Part shown: positions 9,470-19,289 of the stretch, piece after piece
How positions within the stretch are numbered: the stretch's first letter is position 1
Layout of the letters: the number at the start of each line of letters is the position of its first letter
NCBI GenBank assembly: GCA_003402345.1
Contig: QFXH01000001.1
Coordinates: 434,001-498,000 of the forward strand
Length of the DNA stretch: 64,000 bases
DNA from: Candidatus Nitrotoga sp. MKT
GTDB lineage: Bacteria > Pseudomonadota > Gammaproteobacteria > Burkholderiales > Gallionellaceae
Direction: 5' to 3'
The notes under the pieces: generated by a model
Told to the model about the DNA's origin: nothing
Seen by the model: the letters and a program-made list of their open reading frames with translations, nothing else
Databases searched by the model: none
Made by a program: the position numbers and the translations under genes

Positions 9470-12098
9470 CGATAATAATTGGCACACGCTGACCACCGAT
9501 GAAGCCGCGCAACGTTTAAAGACCAACCCACAATCCGGCTTGAGTTCGGCCGATGCGGCCAAACGGCTGGCGCAATACGGCGCCAATGAATTAAAGGAAA
9601 AGCGCACACGTTCTCCCTGGCGCATGCTGCTCGACCAGTTCGCCGATTTCATGATCATCGTGCTGATCGGCGCGGCAGTCGTTTCCGGCATCGTGGGTGA
9701 TGTCGAAGACACCATTGCCATCATCGTCATCGTGATCCTTAATGCGGTGATCGGATTCGTCCAGGAATACCGCGCGGAGCAGGCGATGGCCGCGCTCAAG
9801 CGCATGGCCGAAGCGGGTGCGCATGTGTTGCGCGATGGCCGGGCGGAAACCGTCAGCGCATCGGGGCTGGTGCCAGGTGATGTGGTGCTACTGGAGGCAG
9901 GCAACGTGGTGCCCGCCGATTTGCGCATTATCGAGACAGCACGGCTCAAAATCGATGAGTCGGCACTCACCGGCGAATCGGTCGCGGTAGAAAAGCAAAC
10001 CCAGGCGCTAGCCATCGCTGCCGCGCCGCTGGGCGACAAAATCTGTCTCGCTTACAAAGGCACCATCGTTACTTACGGACGCGCGCGCGGCCTGGTCGTG
10101 GCGACCGGTATGAACAGTGAACTGGGCAAGATCGCCGCCCTGCTCAGCGGGGACAGCGAAACAAAAACGCCGATGCAAAAACGGCTGGCGCGCTTCGGCA
10201 AACTGCTGGCGCTGGCTGCGCTGGCAATCTGCGCGCTGGTATTTATCGTCGGCGTGCTGCGCGGTGAGCCGGTGCTGCTGATGTTCATGACTGCAGTCAG
10301 CTTGGCGGTGGCGGCCATTCCCGAAGCCCTGCCCGCAGTGGTAACGGTCTCACTGGCTTTAGGCGCGCGCAAGATGGTCAAGCAGCACGCCCTGATCCGC
10401 CGCCTGCCCGCCGTTGAAACGCTGGGGGCAGTCACGTTTATCTGCTCCGACAAAACCGGCACGCTCACCCAGAACAAAATGCGCGTGACATCGATTTACG
10501 CCGACGGTACGTTACGCGACACATGGCAGGATGAGAACAAGGCAGAACCCTGGCCGACACTATTCCATGCATTGGCATTAAGCAACGACGCGCATCTGGA
10601 TCGCCACAACAAGGCGCACGGCGAACCGACCGAGGCGGCCTTGCTGCACGCCGCGCAAGCAGCAGGCTGGGACAAGACGGCACTGGAGAGTGAGGCGCCG
10701 CGCCTCAAAGAGCTGCCATTCGATTCCGAACGCAAGCGCATGACCACCTTTCACGGTACCGCTGAAAATATCATCGCCTACACCAAGGGCTCGCCGGAAG
10801 CGGTGCTGCCTTGCTGCGAGCGGGTGCTAATGGCTGACGGCGAACAAAATATCGACCGGGCAGCCTTATTGCAACAAACTGAATTAATGGCTGCCGACGG
10901 CTTGCGTATATTGGCGATAGCCTATCGCCATTGGCCGGCGTTACCGGCAAACGAGCGGTCTGACGAACTGGAAAGCGAACTAATATTTCTCGGTTTCGTC
11001 GGCCTGATCGATCCGCCGCGCAGCGAAGCCAAAGGGGCTGTTTCCTTGTGCAAGTCGGCCGGCATCACACCGGTGATGATCACCGGCGACCATCCTGCCA
11101 CCGCACGCGCGATTGCCCGTGAGCTCGGCATTCTCGTCAACAGCGATGGCAGAGTGATGACGGGCGTCGAGCTGGAGCGGCTGGATCAAACGGCTTTCGA
11201 AGCGGAAGTTGAACATGTGCGGGTTTATGCGCGTGTCGATCCCGCCCAGAAAATAAAAATCGTCAAAGCACTACAAGACAAAAGCGAAGTGGTGGCGATG
11301 ACTGGCGATGGGGTCAACGACGCGCCCGCGCTCAAAGCTGCGGACATCGGCATCGCCATGGGCAAGGGTGGTACCGACGTGGCGCGCGAGGCGGCACAGG
11401 TGGTGCTGCTCGACGATAACTTCGCCACCATCGTGCATGCGGTGCGCGAGGGACGACGCATTTTCGACAATATCCGTAAATTCATCAAATACGCCATAAC
11501 CGGCAACTCCGGAGAGATATGGACGATCTTCCTCGCGCCATTTCTCGGCCTGCCCATTCCGCTGCTGCCGATCCACATTCTGTGGATCAATCTGGTCACC
11601 GATGGACTACCCGGCTTGGCGCTGACAGCGGAACCCGCCGAGCGCGGCATCATGCGCCGCCCGCCGCGCCCGCTCCAAGAAAGCATATTCGCGCACGGCA
11701 TGTGGCAACACATGATTTGGGTCGGGTTACTGATGGGCGGGATATGCCTGCTGACACAGGCCTGGGCATTACATAACGGATCAACACACTGGCAGACCAT
11801 GGTATTCACTGTCCTGACCCTCTCCCAAATGGGACACGTGCTTGCCATCCGCACCGAAAAAGAGTCGCTGTTCAGCGTCGGCATGTTTTCCAATCCGCTG
11901 CTGGTTTTCGCCGTTCTGCTGACTTTCGCGCTACAAATGGCAACGATCTACGTGCCCGCGCTCAACCCAATTTTCAAAACACAACCCCTGAGCATGGGCG
12001 AACTTGGACTCTGCCTCGCTTTATCCAGCGTGGTGTTCTTTGCCGTGGAAATCGAGAAATGGTTAATGCGGCGGGGATTGATATACCGCTCGAATTGA
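9459..12098 (+). CDS. Cation-transporting P-type ATPase, probably Ca2+
   Basis: An 879-residue P2-type ATPase of the bacterial PacL/SERCA-like group. An N-terminal cation ATPase domain is followed by the TGES actuator motif (about residue 170), the PEALP membrane motif, the phosphorylation site DKTGTLTQ (about 330), and the hinge GDGVNDAPALKAADIGIAMG (about 615), then C-terminal membrane helices. It uses ATP to pump divalent cations, most likely Ca2+, out of the cytoplasm. The ATG at 9459 is chosen because ten codons further upstream lie inside the antiporter gene. The link to an antiporter of the Ca2+ family supports the assignment; Mn2+ or Na+ transport cannot be excluded. Confidence 0.9.
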   Translation: MHNNDNNWHTLTTDEAAQRLKTNPQSGLSSADAAKRLAQYGANELKEKRTRSPWRMLLDQFADFMIIVLIGAAVVSGIVGDVEDTIAIIVIVILNAVIGFVQEYRAEQAMAALKRMAEAGAHVLRDGRAETVSASGLVPGDVVLLEAGNVVPADLRIIETARLKIDESALTGESVAVEKQTQALAIAAAPLGDKICLAYKGTIVTYGRARGLVVATGMNSELGKIAALLSGDSETKTPMQKRLARFGKLLALAALAICALVFIVGVLRGEPVLLMFMTAVSLAVAAIPEALPAVVTVSLALGARKMVKQHALIRRLPAVETLGAVTFICSDKTGTLTQNKMRVTSIYADGTLRDTWQDENKAEPWPTLFHALALSNDAHLDRHNKAHGEPTEAALLHAAQAAGWDKTALESEAPRLKELPFDSERKRMTTFHGTAENIIAYTKGSPEAVLPCCERVLMADGEQNIDRAALLQQTELMAADGLRILAIAYRHWPALPANERSDELESELIFLGFVGLIDPPRSEAKGAVSLCKSAGITPVMITGDHPATARAIARELGILVNSDGRVMTGVELERLDQTAFEAEVEHVRVYARVDPAQKIKIVKALQDKSEVVAMTGDGVNDAPALKAADIGIAMGKGGTDVAREAAQVVLLDDNFATIVHAVREGRRIFDNIRKFIKYAITGNSGEIWTIFLAPFLGLPIPLLPIHILWINLVTDGLPGLALTAEPAERGIMRRPPRPLQESIFAHGMWQHMIWVGLLMGGICLLTQAWALHNGSTHWQTMVFTVLTLSQMGHVLAIRTEKESLFSVGMFSNPLLVFAVLLTFALQMATIYVPALNPIFKTQPLSMGELGLCLALSSVVFFAVEIEKWLMRRGLIYRSN

Positions 12099-12305
12099 CT
12101 ATAGACCTGCGGCAAACGCCCCGCAGAAAGATTGAATGCGGATCAGCATGTCATCACTTCAAAGGCACCAGTACGCACCAAAGCAAAACTCAGCGCTGCC
12201 GCGAATGATCACATGACGATGCTTGAGCAAAACCCCGAGCACATATACCACTATTTCGGCGATCCAAAAGTCGCCTATGCGGCTTCATGAATAATTCGTG
12301 TTGGG
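12099..12305. other. Intergenic, no gene seen
   Basis: Between the ATPase and the hsdM scrap; short frames only, no motif or clear terminator hairpin. Confidence 0.4.
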
Positions 12306-12476
12306 TCAATAGGGTAATAGCGGTAGCCCAAGTTCCTTGAGGAATCCGTTGTGCTTCTCGGTAGCTTCATTGATCTGTTTTTCCAGCATCGCTAATTCGG
12401 TATGGACAGTCTCCAAATCGATCGTTTTTTCCTGCTTTGCAGTGCTGATATAGCGCGAAATATTCAGGTTATAAGT
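12306..12476 (-). pseudogene. 3' remnant of a type I methyltransferase subunit hsdM
   Basis: Reading the minus strand gives a 56-residue tail with the C-terminal HsdM pattern: YNLNISRYIST, an acidic/coiled stretch with LEKQINEATEKHNGFLKELG, then a stop. Nothing upstream continues the frame and no start exists. This C-terminus is different from that of the hsdM at 34005-35566, so it belonged to another type I system. It marks the STAND gene neighbourhood as an eroded defence island. The next 200 bases, to 12678, hold no recognisable gene. Confidence 0.75.
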
Positions 12477-12678
12477 GAGACGAAGCGCAAAAATTTGTTG
12501 TTAGTGAGGGGCAGCATACGACCCACACCGGCCCGTCAAGATGCTTGCAGCCAAAGCCCGCTTCCGGCCATTGCGGACTTTATGGCTAGAGTCTTGAGAT
12601 GTCCGTTTTATTGACCATTGCAGGCATGTGAGTTGAAGATGAAAAATGCCTAGTGAATCGTAGTCGATTCAAGCCGCT

Positions 12679-15600
12679 CTACTCTCTTCTGCGAATTTTC
12701 TTTTCTGACCAAGCGCCTTGAACACGCCCATCAGCGCCCAGATAGCCAATGCCATGGTAATCCGCCCAAGCAAAATACTCTTCGTCTCGGCCTCCCAAGC
12801 CAAGATTCATGAAGGCTCTGCGTTCACCACACCACCGCCAGACCAGCGCATATCCTGACGCATCCAGCAAGCTACGCAATCTGGGTAAATTTGCAAACAA
12901 TGCGCCTTCGCCACACAGCCATCCAGCCAAACCAAACACTGGTTCACCTTGATGCAAAACTAGCCCGCACCGCAAATCCAGCTCCAATCCCCACTCGCGG
13001 AACAACGATGGCATGGGTAGCAGTATAGGTGCATGATCATCGCGCCGATCTGGGTGTCCACATTCTCCAACCATAGGTCGCCATTTAACCGGCAACCAGA
13101 AGTCATGCCAGCTATTAGGTTGAGATTTTCGGAATCCGCTGTCCCAATCAGCCTGTGTGGCGGGCCACTGAGCAAGCGGAGCATGCCAATCATTTGCCGG
13201 ATCAATTCGGCCTACAGCGGCCAAATCTTTCTGTGCCTTGGGCTTACTCACTTTTTCCAGCAACTTTGGTAAGTCGTCAGCGTAAATAAGTATCGGCCAA
13301 CATTGCCACCATAAGTCGGCAAAATAATCATTTCCAAGACCCCAGCCCCCGGGGGCAAATTTACTTTGCCAAATATGCTCCGCAGCCAGCCTCAGCCAAG
13401 GCCCATCTCCCCATGCTTGCGGCAAGGTAGGCACACAGCCAATGACATCCGAAGGTGGCAGGTCATAACTTGAAGAAGCCACCCAAGCTCTCATTTCCTC
13501 CAAGTCGTGCAAAGGCCAAGAGGGCAGGCTGGGGATGTGCCAGAAATCCTGTTTGTCATTTCTGGCGATGGCCGGCGCGACAACTTGCAGCCAACGCGCC
13601 GGATCATGAGGGTTGACATGAACTTGGTCTGGCGTCTCATATACGCGAGGCTCCCTATTCCAGCCCGACTTCATGGCATAGTTGTCAGAAAGAAAGGCCA
13701 GCAAGATATGCCAACTGATCCACTGATATTTTTTGCCGAGACGCTCCGTGCCTTCATCATCGCCCATGCGACTACGGTCTCGTGTGTAAAAACCAGTATC
13801 GAAATCTTCAAATCGTTCTGCCGTCCAACCCAAAGCCAAACAATTCCAAGCTACAAAACGGGCTGCCAGCGCCAAGTCGAATATGCTTTCGTTAGTGCCT
13901 CTGGATATGAGGCTTTCAGCTCGCGCAAACGGTCTGGCAGGTTCAATAGAGTCCGGCAGTGGCTGTGACAGAAAATCAAGAGATGCTGAATTTCCTCCCA
14001 TGATGTAGCGGTAAAAATCATTACCCGTACTGGAAAAAATTATCCGTCCAAATCCTTTCGATGTGTCGAGCGCTTTCAACCCTTCATTGCTCGGCACTTC
14101 ACCCAATGGCAATGTGCTCCGATAAGGCGGCCTGACGTTGTCTGGGTCAATATCCGGCAACCATCCCCTGCGACAGGCTTCTTCCACAATGCGGCGTGCA
14201 TAATGGCGCAAGGTGATATGACACCAGCGCGCATTACCTTCCGGGAATTGGCTTTCGTAAACCTGCCGGGCTGCCAATGTTGCGGCTTGAGCATCGCTCC
14301 CGTCCTGCACCACACCCCATACAGCCACCAGCACCGCTTCCAGAACATAAGCATCATTGACATCAAGATAGTCGGGAAGGAATGCTTCCATCACTCGCGG
14401 GCAGGCTGCAAGCAAGCGAGTGAGTCCTTTCATTGCGGCTAGTCTCAAACCATTCTGCGAGGTTGCGCATGTCCAAGCCAATAACCGAGCCGCAGGCAAA
14501 GCTATATCTGCGTGTGCGCCATGGAGGTTGGCATCCCGCGCCCAAATGACCAACTGGCGTAAATTGGAATGCTCATCACCCCATAAAGGAACCAGATTCA
14601 CTGACCACATCGCATCGCGTACGCCGGGAGTTTCCTGAGTCAGCAATCTTGGATGAATGACATGTTCCATCGCGAAGGGGTGTCCAGGAATCAGCGCAAA
14701 GCGGATGAGTTCATCCAGCTCTGACGCCAGATTGCTGCTATCCGAATGACGCCGCCACAAGTCACCCAATGCTTTGCGATCCATTCCAAACTCTTCGGGG
14801 CGGCAACGCCAGCGCAAGCTGTCGCTGAAAGCCGCAGACAATTGCCAATCAGGCCAATCCGTATCATTTTCTGGCAGCAGCGTTGGCAACTCCGCCCCCG
14901 TGCATTGAGGAACAGCCAAACACAGCGCCTCCAGCAAACCAGCTCGGCGAAAATACAGTGGGTGATCCAAATAGTCTCTGGATGTCAGCGGATGAAGGTC
15001 GCCGCCGGGGGCGAGGGCGGTGCGCAATGCAGCCAGCTTTTCCTCTCTGCTGAATTTTCCATCGAACAATTTTGCCAATAATCGATCAGCAAGGAAGGTG
15101 TCGGATAAACGCTCGAAGCCGAACTCGATGACATCCTCATCATCATCTAATCGGTCTATAAGCGCCCCGGATGAACAAAGAAAAGCGATGACGCCCTCTA
15201 TACCTGTCATCTCTCTCGCCAATGCATCCGCCTGAACACGCGACAAATGAAAACATCCCTCCTCCAGCATCGCTTGCGCCAGCTTGCTCATTGTTCGACG
15301 CATGACTTTCGGGCGTGATGCGTTATCCAGATTCAACTTATCCTTGGCTTCCTCTTCCAGTCGCATCATCCATGCGCGCCAAACCTCCAGCCATGATGGC
15401 AACCAATCTTCCAATGGGTGGCCCAGCATACTTTTTGCCAGAAGTTGCACATACAATGGATTGCCGAATTCACCCAGCGGCGGCGCGACGGGAACCTTGA
15501 CCCCATAATGTTCAAAATAGCGCAACAAAGCATCCGGCTCAATTCCGGAAAAACCGGGATGCTCCCACTTCATCCAAGGAGCCTCCACACCGTCATGCAA

Positions 15601-17031
15601 TAACGGCAAGGTTTGTTCCAGATAATCTGTGCGGACTGAGATAACCAGAGTCAGGTGTGGCCGTCGCAATACTTCCTGAATCTTCCCGGACAATTCATTT
15701 CTCCAGCGCCTGCGATCTGGCGTTTCGTTGAGCGCATCTATTACCAGCAAGGCACGTTGGTTGCGATTAGCGGCTTCGTTCTCCAACTTATCCAGCAGTT
15801 GGTCATGGGTACCTTGCCAACCGATGCGCTGGCAAATTGCCTCCCACAGACCACCCGTAGCATTCAAGGTTTGCCCCAAAACTCCCAAGGCAATCCCGCC
15901 CGTTTCCAGCATCTGGTTAACCTCATGAACCAGCGTATGGGTCTTGCCTTGTCCTGCCGGGCCAGTAAGCAGCATCACTCGTTGCCGGGGAAGATTGGAA
16001 TATTGTTGCAAGAGATCACTTGCCTCTCGTGCCGTAATGGCAGCTTGCCGCAAGGAGTATTCGCGATACTGCCAAGTGTCCTTCTTTTCACTTTGCGCCT
16101 CTGCTTTTTCATGCGCTTCATGTTCTGCCCAAGCATGGGTTTCGATGCGCGCCAAGGTGTCAAGCATGAATGCAAAATCGGGAGTGGCCTGCCAATACAT
16201 GTCGGCACGCAATACATCGGCGATCCGTTCCATGTCTGCACGGATGGCAGAAAACGCATCATCCCGATCAATATGCTTCCAGACTTTAGAGAGTGCTTTA
16301 TCCAACCCGGCTATAGCAGGTTGCCTAACCAATAACCAGTCGAATGCCTGGCCGATGTCCGTTTCTACATGGGCGTCGCTGGTATAGCGAGGCCCGGCAT
16401 TAGCGGTTAAAAGGAAAGCCTGATTATTGAGCCAGTCTCTAAATTTCGGCAGAGCGCCGGGCTGCCGTTGACTCAACAGTCTGCGCAAATGTCCTTCAAA
16501 TTTCCGGGCAAATTCATCCGGGGATTGATACCTGTCCACGGCGCCAGTCCATTGCCCATTCTCCATGAATGGCGGCTGCTGAAAAAACGCCTCCAACTTT
16601 TCCCATTGTTCATAATCCTGGCAAGCAGATGACTCTTGCTGCCGCCGATACATGAGAATCTCTGGCCGCGATGAACCTCGCCTGCGCGCTTCCCATGCAC
16701 AGTGAAATTCGTACTCACTGCCTGACTGATAAGGTTTGCCATCGAGCTTCCTGAATTCCCGATCCGGTAACGGCGTACCAAATCGGCAGTTGAAGATGCC
16801 GAGAAACAGATCGCAATCGTCCGGCGTAGGAAGATGCCTGTTGACGGATGTTTGTGGCGAAGAGAGCACTTCGAGCGGAACACCTGCGCCCCAATCCCAG
16901 GCTACAACTTCCAGCCGAGTGAAAACGCTTACCAATGGGTCAGCATTAACTCGCGCCACTACATCATAAACGGTATTACGCTCTTCAACACAATCTCCGG
17001 GAGAAGATAGAAATATGCGGTATTGCGTCAT
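12679..17031 (-). CDS. DUF4062-STAND (NACHT-like) NTPase, candidate anti-phage protein
   Basis: A 1450-residue multidomain protein. The first 100 residues form a DUF4062 domain (RIFLSSPGDCVEERN, LVVAWDWG-type strand, DLFLGIFNCRFGTPLP), a fold related to TIR/nucleoside-processing effectors. A helical linker with NAGPRYT follows. The P-loop ATPase has Walker A GPAGQGKT near residue 356-363, Walker B LLVIDALNET near 430 and a sensor LVISVRTDYLE. About 900 residues of helical and unassigned C-terminal sequence would be the ligand sensor. This architecture is that of STAND signal-transduction NTPases such as the Avs defence proteins. The frame is open 45 codons upstream, but MTQYRIFLSSPGD is the normal DUF4062 start, so 17031 is chosen. 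Single gene, no obvious partner. Defence role is inferred. Confidence 0.85.
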   Translation of the reverse strand: MTQYRIFLSSPGDCVEERNTVYDVVARVNADPLVSVFTRLEVVAWDWGAGVPLEVLSSPQTSVNRHLPTPDDCDLFLGIFNCRFGTPLPDREFRKLDGKPYQSGSEYEFHCAWEARRRGSSRPEILMYRRQQESSACQDYEQWEKLEAFFQQPPFMENGQWTGAVDRYQSPDEFARKFEGHLRRLLSQRQPGALPKFRDWLNNQAFLLTANAGPRYTSDAHVETDIGQAFDWLLVRQPAIAGLDKALSKVWKHIDRDDAFSAIRADMERIADVLRADMYWQATPDFAFMLDTLARIETHAWAEHEAHEKAEAQSEKKDTWQYREYSLRQAAITAREASDLLQQYSNLPRQRVMLLTGPAGQGKTHTLVHEVNQMLETGGIALGVLGQTLNATGGLWEAICQRIGWQGTHDQLLDKLENEAANRNQRALLVIDALNETPDRRRWRNELSGKIQEVLRRPHLTLVISVRTDYLEQTLPLLHDGVEAPWMKWEHPGFSGIEPDALLRYFEHYGVKVPVAPPLGEFGNPLYVQLLAKSMLGHPLEDWLPSWLEVWRAWMMRLEEEAKDKLNLDNASRPKVMRRTMSKLAQAMLEEGCFHLSRVQADALAREMTGIEGVIAFLCSSGALIDRLDDDEDVIEFGFERLSDTFLADRLLAKLFDGKFSREEKLAALRTALAPGGDLHPLTSRDYLDHPLYFRRAGLLEALCLAVPQCTGAELPTLLPENDTDWPDWQLSAAFSDSLRWRCRPEEFGMDRKALGDLWRRHSDSSNLASELDELIRFALIPGHPFAMEHVIHPRLLTQETPGVRDAMWSVNLVPLWGDEHSNLRQLVIWARDANLHGAHADIALPAARLLAWTCATSQNGLRLAAMKGLTRLLAACPRVMEAFLPDYLDVNDAYVLEAVLVAVWGVVQDGSDAQAATLAARQVYESQFPEGNARWCHITLRHYARRIVEEACRRGWLPDIDPDNVRPPYRSTLPLGEVPSNEGLKALDTSKGFGRIIFSSTGNDFYRYIMGGNSASLDFLSQPLPDSIEPARPFARAESLISRGTNESIFDLALAARFVAWNCLALGWTAERFEDFDTGFYTRDRSRMGDDEGTERLGKKYQWISWHILLAFLSDNYAMKSGWNREPRVYETPDQVHVNPHDPARWLQVVAPAIARNDKQDFWHIPSLPSWPLHDLEEMRAWVASSSYDLPPSDVIGCVPTLPQAWGDGPWLRLAAEHIWQSKFAPGGWGLGNDYFADLWWQCWPILIYADDLPKLLEKVSKPKAQKDLAAVGRIDPANDWHAPLAQWPATQADWDSGFRKSQPNSWHDFWLPVKWRPMVGECGHPDRRDDHAPILLPMPSLFREWGLELDLRCGLVLHQGEPVFGLAGWLCGEGALFANLPRLRSLLDASGYALVWRWCGERRAFMNLGLGGRDEEYFAWADYHGIGYLGADGRVQGAWSEKKIRRRE

Positions 17032-17390
17032 GGATTCAGGAATGGATAGGCTCGTATATGAGTCTGCATTTAATTTGCCGCAAAGGCAAATACGAAAATC
17101 TCCACAAATGGTTTTGCTCCACACGAGAGTAGAACCGACGTGAATCGCCCCTGATTTAGTAGACACGTCTGTCAGTTATCTTGGACACAGCGGACATTAG
17201 TGGTAGAACCATAAAACTTCCGCTAAGGCCGACAACCGGTCGGTCACAACGCCCCTTCTGACATCTGCAAACCGGGGCAGCGTCGTACCGCTGCCTGAAG
17301 ATGGTTACCCTCTTAAACTCGATGCATTATTGTCTTGACGGAGGGGCCACTGTAATTAGTTATTTCTAAAACCCATCAAAAATATTTACG

Positions 17391-17407
17391 CTTAAGCAAC
17401 CATTAAG
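17391..17407 (+). promoter_or_regulatory. PmrA/QseB-like response-regulator box upstream of cytochrome operon
   Basis: CTTAAG-N5-ATTAAG, one mismatch from the PmrA/QseB-type consensus YTTAAK-N5-YTTAAK. A possible -10 TATTCT follows at 17418-17423. It lies 50 bases before the SHP gene, whose operon is followed by a QseB/PmrA-class regulator, so autoregulation of the whole cluster is plausible. The rest of the 17032-17456 gap shows no gene. Confidence 0.45.
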
Positions 17408-17456
17408 CTTGGCCTTTTATTCTGCACACCTCTTAATGCAATAAAGGAGGGTAAAA

Positions 17457-17882
17457 ATGTTCCGCGAATTTAATGTCACGCTGGTTTTAGCGCTGGTGGT
17501 TGTCGCCGGATTAATTTCCGCCCCGGCTTTCGCGCAAACGCCGGAAGAGGCGCTGGCTTCCATTCAAAGCGATGCGGCCAAGGCTAATTCGGGTTTCAAG
17601 GGGTTTTCAGCTGCGCGTGGGGAGAGTTTTTTCAAGACAAAACACGGTAATGAATGGAGCTGCGCCTCCTGCCATACCGAAAATCCGGCTACGCCAGGCA
17701 AGCATGCAAAGACTGGCAAAGTCATACAGCCCTTTGCGCCATCTGCCAATGTAGAGCGATTCACTGACCCGGCCAAAGTAGCAAAATGGTTCAAGCGCAA
17801 CTGTAATGACGTGCTTGATCGCGTTTGCACACCACAGGAAAAAGGCGATGTGCTTACTTATCTGCTCACCGTTAAAAAATAA
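17457..17882 (+). CDS. SHP-type monohaem cytochrome c (DUF1924)
   Basis: A 141-residue exported c-type cytochrome. The signal peptide ends APAFA (residue 26); the haem site is CASCH at 69-73. It belongs to the DUF1924 group related to sphaeroides haem protein (SHP), a high-spin cytochrome c able to bind oxygen or other small ligands. A strong AAGGAGG ribosome-binding site precedes the ATG. It starts a three-gene redox operon with 14- and 12-base gaps; SHP genes are known to sit next to dihaem cytochrome c and b-type cytochrome genes, as here. Periplasmic. Physiological substrate unknown. Confidence 0.88.
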   Translation: MFREFNVTLVLALVVVAGLISAPAFAQTPEEALASIQSDAAKANSGFKGFSAARGESFFKTKHGNEWSCASCHTENPATPGKHAKTGKVIQPFAPSANVERFTDPAKVAKWFKRNCNDVLDRVCTPQEKGDVLTYLLTVKK

Positions 17883-17896
17883 CCAAGGAGATTGAT

Positions 17897-18415
17897 ATGT
17901 CGAAATGTTATAAAAATTTTCCACGTAGGCTTGTTTCGGCCTTGCTGGTTATGGGTGTGGCAATGTCCGGCGCACAGGCGGGTGATCGCGCTGAAAAATA
18001 CAGCGGCGAAAATCGCGGCAAACCAGTTCAACCTGCACAAGTTAACGCAAAATTTCAGCAGGAATGTTCTACCTGCCACATCGCATATGCGCCGGGATTG
18101 CTGCCTGCCGCTTCTTGGCGCAAGGTCATGGGCGGTCTAAATAAACATTTCGGTTCGGATGCTTCGTTGACAGTTCAGGAAAACAAGGAGATCACCGCTT
18201 TTCTGGTAAACAATGCTTCCAACCGCTGGAGTGCGTCGACAGCGCCATTGCGGATCACTGAGGCTGCCTGGTTTAAGCGCAAGCACGATAGCCACGAAAT
18301 TCCCCCGACTGTTTGGAAAAATCCAAAGGTGAAGAGCCCGGCTAATTGTGCGGCCTGCCACCAACAGGCGGACCGGGGTGATTTCAGTGAACGTCATATA
18401 AAAATACCCAAGTAA
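17897..18415 (+). CDS. Dihaem cytochrome c (DHC family)
   Basis: A 172-residue periplasmic protein with a signal peptide ending AQA and two haem sites: CSTCH (57-61) and CAACH (151-155). It matches the dihaem cytochrome c family that donates electrons to SHP in Rhodobacter- and Shewanella-type clusters. Position between SHP and cytochrome b561 suggests electron flow from quinol through the b-type protein to DHC and then SHP. A GGAG ribosome-binding site precedes the start. Confidence 0.88.
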   Translation: MSKCYKNFPRRLVSALLVMGVAMSGAQAGDRAEKYSGENRGKPVQPAQVNAKFQQECSTCHIAYAPGLLPAASWRKVMGGLNKHFGSDASLTVQENKEITAFLVNNASNRWSASTAPLRITEAAWFKRKHDSHEIPPTVWKNPKVKSPANCAACHQQADRGDFSERHIKIPK

Positions 18416-18427
18416 AAGGAGATCACC

Positions 18428-19093
18428 ATGAGTCAACGTATCTTGGTTTGGGATGTGCCGACGCGGGTTTTCCATTGGCTGCTGGTGCTGTCATTCAGCG
18501 GCGCGTTTCTAACTGCTGAGACAGAGCGTTACCGCGATATCCATGTGGTACTCGGCTACACTTTGCTCGGCTTAATCGCGTTCAGATTACTGTGGGGATT
18601 TTTCGGCACGCGTTATGCGAAATTCCGCTCTTTTTTGTTTAAACCCCACGAAATTGTTGCTTATTCGATATCGCTGCTCAAGGGCAAGCCCTCACATTAC
18701 GTGGGACACAATCCGGCGGGAAGTGTGGCGATCTGGTTGCTTTTGATACTGGGTATTTTGTCTGGAGTAACCGGGGTGATATTGTTTCAAGACATCGGTG
18801 GCGATGTGATGGAAGAATTACATGAGGACACATCCAATGCCATGCTGGCCATAGTATTTGTCCACATAGCCGGAGTGGTGGTGAGCAGCTTAATGCACCG
18901 CGAGAATCTGGTGCGCTCCATGGTAAACGGTTTTAAATCCGCAGAGCCGAATGAAGGCATCCGTCGCTCATATCTCTGGCTGGGTGTCATAATGCTGGCC
19001 AGTGTTATGGCATTCTGGGCTGGTTACCCAGCAACCGGACTGGTGACAACAAATGAGAAAGTGGCACAAGCCGGGCAACACAGCAATGACTGA
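18428..19093 (+). CDS. Cytochrome b561-family membrane protein
   Basis: A 221-residue integral membrane protein of the Ni/Fe-hydrogenase/b561-type cytochrome b family. Four main membrane segments contain the expected His residues (FHWLLVLSF near the N-terminus, HVVLGYTLLG, VGHNPAGS, FVHIAGVVVSS). It is the probable quinol-oxidising anchor of the operon and follows the dihaem gene by 12 bases with an AAGGAG-like site. An extra C-terminal hydrophobic segment follows residue 190. Confidence 0.9.
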   Translation: MSQRILVWDVPTRVFHWLLVLSFSGAFLTAETERYRDIHVVLGYTLLGLIAFRLLWGFFGTRYAKFRSFLFKPHEIVAYSISLLKGKPSHYVGHNPAGSVAIWLLLILGILSGVTGVILFQDIGGDVMEELHEDTSNAMLAIVFVHIAGVVVSSLMHRENLVRSMVNGFKSAEPNEGIRRSYLWLGVIMLASVMAFWAGYPATGLVTTNEKVAQAGQHSND

Positions 19094-19164
19094 AAATTGT
19101 TATTTTTTTCAAGCAATAAGTTAAAACAAAAATGCAACAGTTCTGCGCCATTGTTGAAGGCTAC

Positions 19165-19271
19165 GCTGAACAAGCCCGTTCGCGTTGAGCTTGTCGAAAC
19201 GCACTCATTGCAAATCAATAAGTTGCAAATGGCTTCGACAGACTCAGCCCGAACGGAGGGACTTGTTCAGC
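19165..19271. repeat. Long imperfect inverted repeat between cytochrome and regulator genes
   Basis: Left arm (about 19166-19199) contains GCTGAACAAG, CCGTTCG and GAGCTTGTCGAA; right arm (about 19234-19271) is its imperfect reverse complement, with TTCGACAGACTCAGCCCGAA and CTTGTTCAGC. The central 35 bases are AT-rich. This resembles dispersed palindromic repeats seen in many beta- and gammaproteobacteria. As RNA it forms a long hairpin that may damp readthrough from the cytochrome genes into the two-component genes. Confidence 0.75.
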
Positions 19272-19289
19272 ATTACCTTAGATGAAAAT

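Noticed and set aside
9179-10039. A 286-codon minus-strand frame opposite the Ca2+ ATPase
   Set aside because: Ser/Ala/Thr-rich shadow without motif; the ATPase on the other strand is certain.
15655-16335. A 226-codon plus-strand frame within the STAND gene
   Set aside because: Antisense shadow with no ribosome-binding site or recognised domain.
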